Shown here piece after piece: positions 5,480 to 7,662 of a stretch of DNA of 7,662 nt. The stretch's first letter is position 1. The number at the start of each line of letters is the position of its first letter. Source of the stretch: CAYMSF01 sp964542255. GTDB lineage: Bacteria; Verrucomicrobiota; Lentisphaeria; Victivallales; Victivallaceae. The stretch spans positions 1-7,662 of the forward strand of contig CAZITV010000114.1 in NCBI GenBank assembly GCA_964542255.1, given 5' to 3'. The notes beneath the pieces were generated by a model. That model made no database searches. It saw nothing but the letters and a program-made list of their open reading frames with translations, and was not told the origin of the DNA. A program made the position numbers and the translations under genes.

Positions 5480-6826
5480 TTACAAAACCTGATTGGCATT
5501 AATAACTGCGCGGTAATATTTGGCGCTCAATTTCGGGGTGCGTTTCAAGTCATTATAGTTGACATAAACGATACCAAAACGTTTTTGAAATCCACTTGCC
5601 CATTCAAAATTATCGAGCAGACTCCAGACGAAATAGCCTTTAAGCGGGATACCTTCGTCAACAGCGCGCTTCGCGGCTTGAAGATGTCCGCGCAAATAGA
5701 AAATCCGGTCAGAGTCATAGACTTCGCCGTCATGTGATTTTTTGTCAATCGCGGCGCAGCCGTTTTCGGTAATGTAGATGGCTTTGCTCTTCCAGTGCTG
5801 CTGGACGTGCTTAGCGGCATAGTAGATAATTTCAGGACCGATATGCAGCCATGACATATTCATCCGCGGATAACCTTCCGGTTTAATTACCTCGCGGTAA
5901 CCGCGAGGCTTCGACTCATCGGCGATAACATGATATGGGGCATATAAATTTAATCCGTTGAAGTCAGTCGGAGTACTGATGATTTTCAACTCGTCATCGC
6001 TGTATTCCGGCATATTGCCTTTTTGTTCGGCAATAAATTCATCAATATAACGACCTTCATTAATCAGCGTAGAAATCTGGGCGTTGACGATGCGGAATGC
6101 TTTGGCGGCGGCGGCAATATTTTCCGGGGTTTCGTAAACCGGCACGGTAGAAGTACAGTTATCCACCAGTCCCAATCTGACATTATTGCCAGTGACAGCG
6201 CGCATTGCCTGCATTGCCAAACCATGCGCCAGGCAGCCGTTATGAATAGTCTGATTTACCGATTTGGTATCTAATTTCAATCCTGGCGCAAATACGCCAT
6301 CGCCGTAACCGGCACGGGTAAAACAGATGATCTCATTAACAGTAAAAAAGTTTTTAACCCGGTCAGAGAAAGTTTGCGCGACAAAGCCGGCATATTCTCC
6401 CAAAGCATACGCGGTATCTTTATTGCGCCAACCGCCGTTGTCTTCCAGTTTTTGTGGTAAATCCCAGTGGAATACCGTTGGCCATGGCTGGATACCGTTT
6501 TGAAGTAATTCGTCAATTAGCCGGTTATAATAATCCACGCCGCCGGGATTTACTCTGCCGGTGCCGTCCGGAAAAATCCGTGACCACCCCAAAGAGAACC
6601 GGTATGCTTTAATGCCGAGTTCTTTCATTAACGCAATGTCTTCTTTGTAAAGCGTATACTGCGATGCGCCAATCAGCGGTATATCATCATTTTCAATTCT
6701 ACCTGGTTCGCGGCAAAAATTTAGCCATGAACTCTCCCCTGCTCCGTCTGCCAACAAATGTCCTTCAACCTGAAACGCCGCGGTAGCAGCTCCCCACAGA
6801 AAATCGTCCGGAAAATTATTGTTCAT
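5480..6826 (-). CDS. Beta-glucosidase, glycoside hydrolase family 1
   Basis: A full-length (448-residue) GH1 retaining beta-glycosidase of the (beta/alpha)8 fold. It opens with FPDDFLWGAATAAFQVEG (Q19, E21 in the glycone site). It has FHWDLP (H120, W121), the acid/base in TVNEI (E165), the nucleophile in YITENG (E354) and DNFEWASGFQKRFG (405-418) with E408 and W409 for glycone O4/O6. The acid/base motif is NEI where most members have NEP. The loop that binds phosphate in 6-phospho-beta-glucosidases (S-x-K-Y) is absent, so an unphosphorylated beta-glucoside or related glycoside is expected. There is no signal peptide, so it works in the cytoplasm on imported substrate, fitting the MFS gene 33 bp downstream. 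The ATG at 6826 has AAGG 6 nt upstream. It follows the esterase gene by 57 bp. Aglycone preference cannot be read. Confidence 0.96.
   Translation of the reverse strand: MNNNFPDDFLWGAATAAFQVEGHLLADGAGESSWLNFCREPGRIENDDIPLIGASQYTLYKEDIALMKELGIKAYRFSLGWSRIFPDGTGRVNPGGVDYYNRLIDELLQNGIQPWPTVFHWDLPQKLEDNGGWRNKDTAYALGEYAGFVAQTFSDRVKNFFTVNEIICFTRAGYGDGVFAPGLKLDTKSVNQTIHNGCLAHGLAMQAMRAVTGNNVRLGLVDNCTSTVPVYETPENIAAAAKAFRIVNAQISTLINEGRYIDEFIAEQKGNMPEYSDDELKIISTPTDFNGLNLYAPYHVIADESKPRGYREVIKPEGYPRMNMSWLHIGPEIIYYAAKHVQQHWKSKAIYITENGCAAIDKKSHDGEVYDSDRIFYLRGHLQAAKRAVDEGIPLKGYFVWSLLDNFEWASGFQKRFGIVYVNYNDLKRTPKLSAKYYRAVINANQVL
5890..5908. repeat. 19-bp palindrome inside the GH1 gene
   Basis: CCTCGCGGTAACCGCGAGG is a perfect dyad with 9-bp arms around a central A (or an 8-bp stem with a TAA loop). 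It lies within codons for KPRGYREV (residues 306-313), a variable part of GH1 enzymes. As RNA it would be a very stable hairpin. Confidence 0.7.
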
Positions 6827-6842
6827 TTCGCACCTTTTTGTT

Positions 6843-6863
6843 GCCGTTGGCTATCGAAACGGC
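6843..6863 (-). other. Intercistronic hairpin between the esterase and GH1 genes
   Basis: GCCGTT and AACGGC pair perfectly around a 9-nt loop. The stem ends just upstream of the GH1 Shine-Dalgarno (AAAAAGG) with no T-run. It is better placed to affect mRNA processing or translation than to terminate transcription. Confidence 0.4.
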
Positions 6864-6883
6864 ATATTTACAATTATTTAGAA

Positions 6884-7662
6884 CTATTTGGTTCCATCGT
6901 CAGTTCTGAATGATCCGGCGGGCAAACCCGCCTCATTTTGCAGGTTAGGCTGGGCATCATTACGCCAGGCGAAACGCACAAAAGCGATGTTCGGCACTTC
7001 TGTGCCGGCGCCGATGATAACTTTATTGCCTTCAATTCTGGTACTTTTCGCAGTAACAAATTTCAAATCACTGCCGGCTACTTCAAAACAATTTGGATCA
7101 TTACCGTCAGATGTTTTTAATTGCCGGGCATTGCGGAATGTAACCACCGCCTGTCCACCATTAAGTTTGACTGATTCAAAAAAAGGTGAATCGCAAACAA
7201 TCCCTTCTCTGCCAAAAATCCGAACTAGACAAAGATTGGCAAACCGTTCACCAACCGGGCGTTTATTGGTAGGATGAATATCTTTTAAGTCGCCGACATC
7301 CATCGTTACCACGAGCCCGGCAGCGGGGTAGTTTTCGTCAGCAAAAAATTGTTGTTGCCGCCATAGCTCCGGCGAATGATGCGCTCCTTTGTATTCAAAC
7401 GGTGCAATCTGGGCAAAATAGAACGGCAAATCCGGCTGTTCAAAAACTTTGCGCCAACTGTCCCAAAGATACCGCATTTTTTTATCATAGCTTTTATCGC
7501 CGCGGTTAGCCTCTCCCTGATACCAGATAATCGCACGAAATGTCATTGGCGCCAGCGGGTGAATCATTGCGTTGTATAGCGAGCAATATGACCCCTTGTC
7601 GGTAGCCGGCTTGATTGCCGCCAGTTGTGGAGGCGGTTCCGGCGCCTTATAGCTCCGGTCAT
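6884..7662 (-). CDS. Sialate O-acetylesterase-like SGNH hydrolase (C-terminal part, start outside window)
   Basis: The frame is open from the right edge to the TAG at 6886-6884, giving 258 visible residues. Family members are around 500 residues, so about half is missing, including the Ser-containing block and any signal peptide. Seen here are SLYNAMIHPLAPMTFRAIIWYQGEAN (the block with the conserved WYQGExN), WRQQQFF, and MDVGDLKDIHPTNKRPVGERFA, whose DxxH supplies the catalytic Asp/His of SGNH esterases. A beta-rich tail follows, ending in NEAGLPAGSFRTDD, the usual family terminus. The internal ATG at 7567 is not the start, because conserved family sequence continues upstream of it. Members remove O-acetyl groups from sialic acids or, in environmental bacteria, from other acetylated glycans; the true substrate here is open. 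First gene of the visible cluster, 57 bp before GH1. Confidence 0.92.
   Translation of the reverse strand, partial: DRSYKAPEPPPQLAAIKPATDKGSYCSLYNAMIHPLAPMTFRAIIWYQGEANRGDKSYDKKMRYLWDSWRKVFEQPDLPFYFAQIAPFEYKGAHHSPELWRQQQFFADENYPAAGLVVTMDVGDLKDIHPTNKRPVGERFANLCLVRIFGREGIVCDSPFFESVKLNGGQAVVTFRNARQLKTSDGNDPNCFEVAGSDLKFVTAKSTRIEGNKVIIGAGTEVPNIAFVRFAWRNDAQPNLQNEAGLPAGSFRTDDGTK

Noticed and set aside
6917..6932. GGCGGG-CAAA-CCCGCC hairpin as terminator of the esterase gene
   Set aside because: It lies within the coding sequence for conserved residues before the stop codon and has no T-run on either strand.
6888..7277. Plus-strand frame of 129 codons opposite the esterase gene
   Set aside because: It is the antisense shadow of conserved esterase sequence with no domain or start signal.

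Overview
The window looks like chromosomal DNA from a Lentisphaerota-type bacterium (Planctomycetota/Verrucomicrobiota relatives are possible). The clue is a pseudopilin-like gene whose N-terminus reads FTLIELLVVISIIAILAG with no glycine before the cleavage site, followed by a CPDD segment. Large families of such proteins are typical of this superphylum. The neighbouring sialate O-acetylesterase-like, GH1, MFS and UroD-like genes fit a glycan-degrading lifestyle. The assignment is by family resemblance only.

Every convincing gene is on the minus strand, so transcription runs from the right edge to the left.

Right half (7662 to 2957) is a tightly spaced four-gene cluster. In transcription order it holds the C-terminal half of a sialate O-acetylesterase-like SGNH hydrolase (cut by the window edge), a cytoplasmic GH1 beta-glucosidase, a 12-TM MFS sugar-type transporter with a GTG start, and a UroD/MtaA-like (methyltransferase-type) protein. 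Gaps are 57, 33 and 51 bp, and each internal gene has its own Shine-Dalgarno. The logic appears to be: de-esterify a glycan or glycoside, import it, hydrolyse it inside the cell, and process a product with the UroD-like protein. The last step is unknown. A methyl-group transfer role is only a hypothesis, because no corrinoid protein is visible.

Middle (2587 to 2956) is a 370-bp gene-free spacer. It holds two weak hairpins near the UroD-like stop codon, a REP-like element of two adjacent perfect 7-bp hairpins enclosed by an outer stem, and a good sigma70-type promoter (TTGACA, 17 bp, TAATCT) for the next unit. A plus-strand reading frame broken by one TGA runs through the spacer and may be a gene remnant.

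Left unit (2586 to 291) is a membrane GT2 glycosyltransferase with DAED, TED and QRSRW motifs, overlapping by 17 bp the start of the pseudopilin gene.

Left edge (290 to 1) starts with a degenerate 7-bp tandem repeat right after the pseudopilin stop, then small hairpins, a possible -10 box and a structured leader. It ends with what looks like the first 12 codons of another minus-strand gene leaving the window. No RNA gene, CRISPR array, insertion sequence or known defence system is visible.
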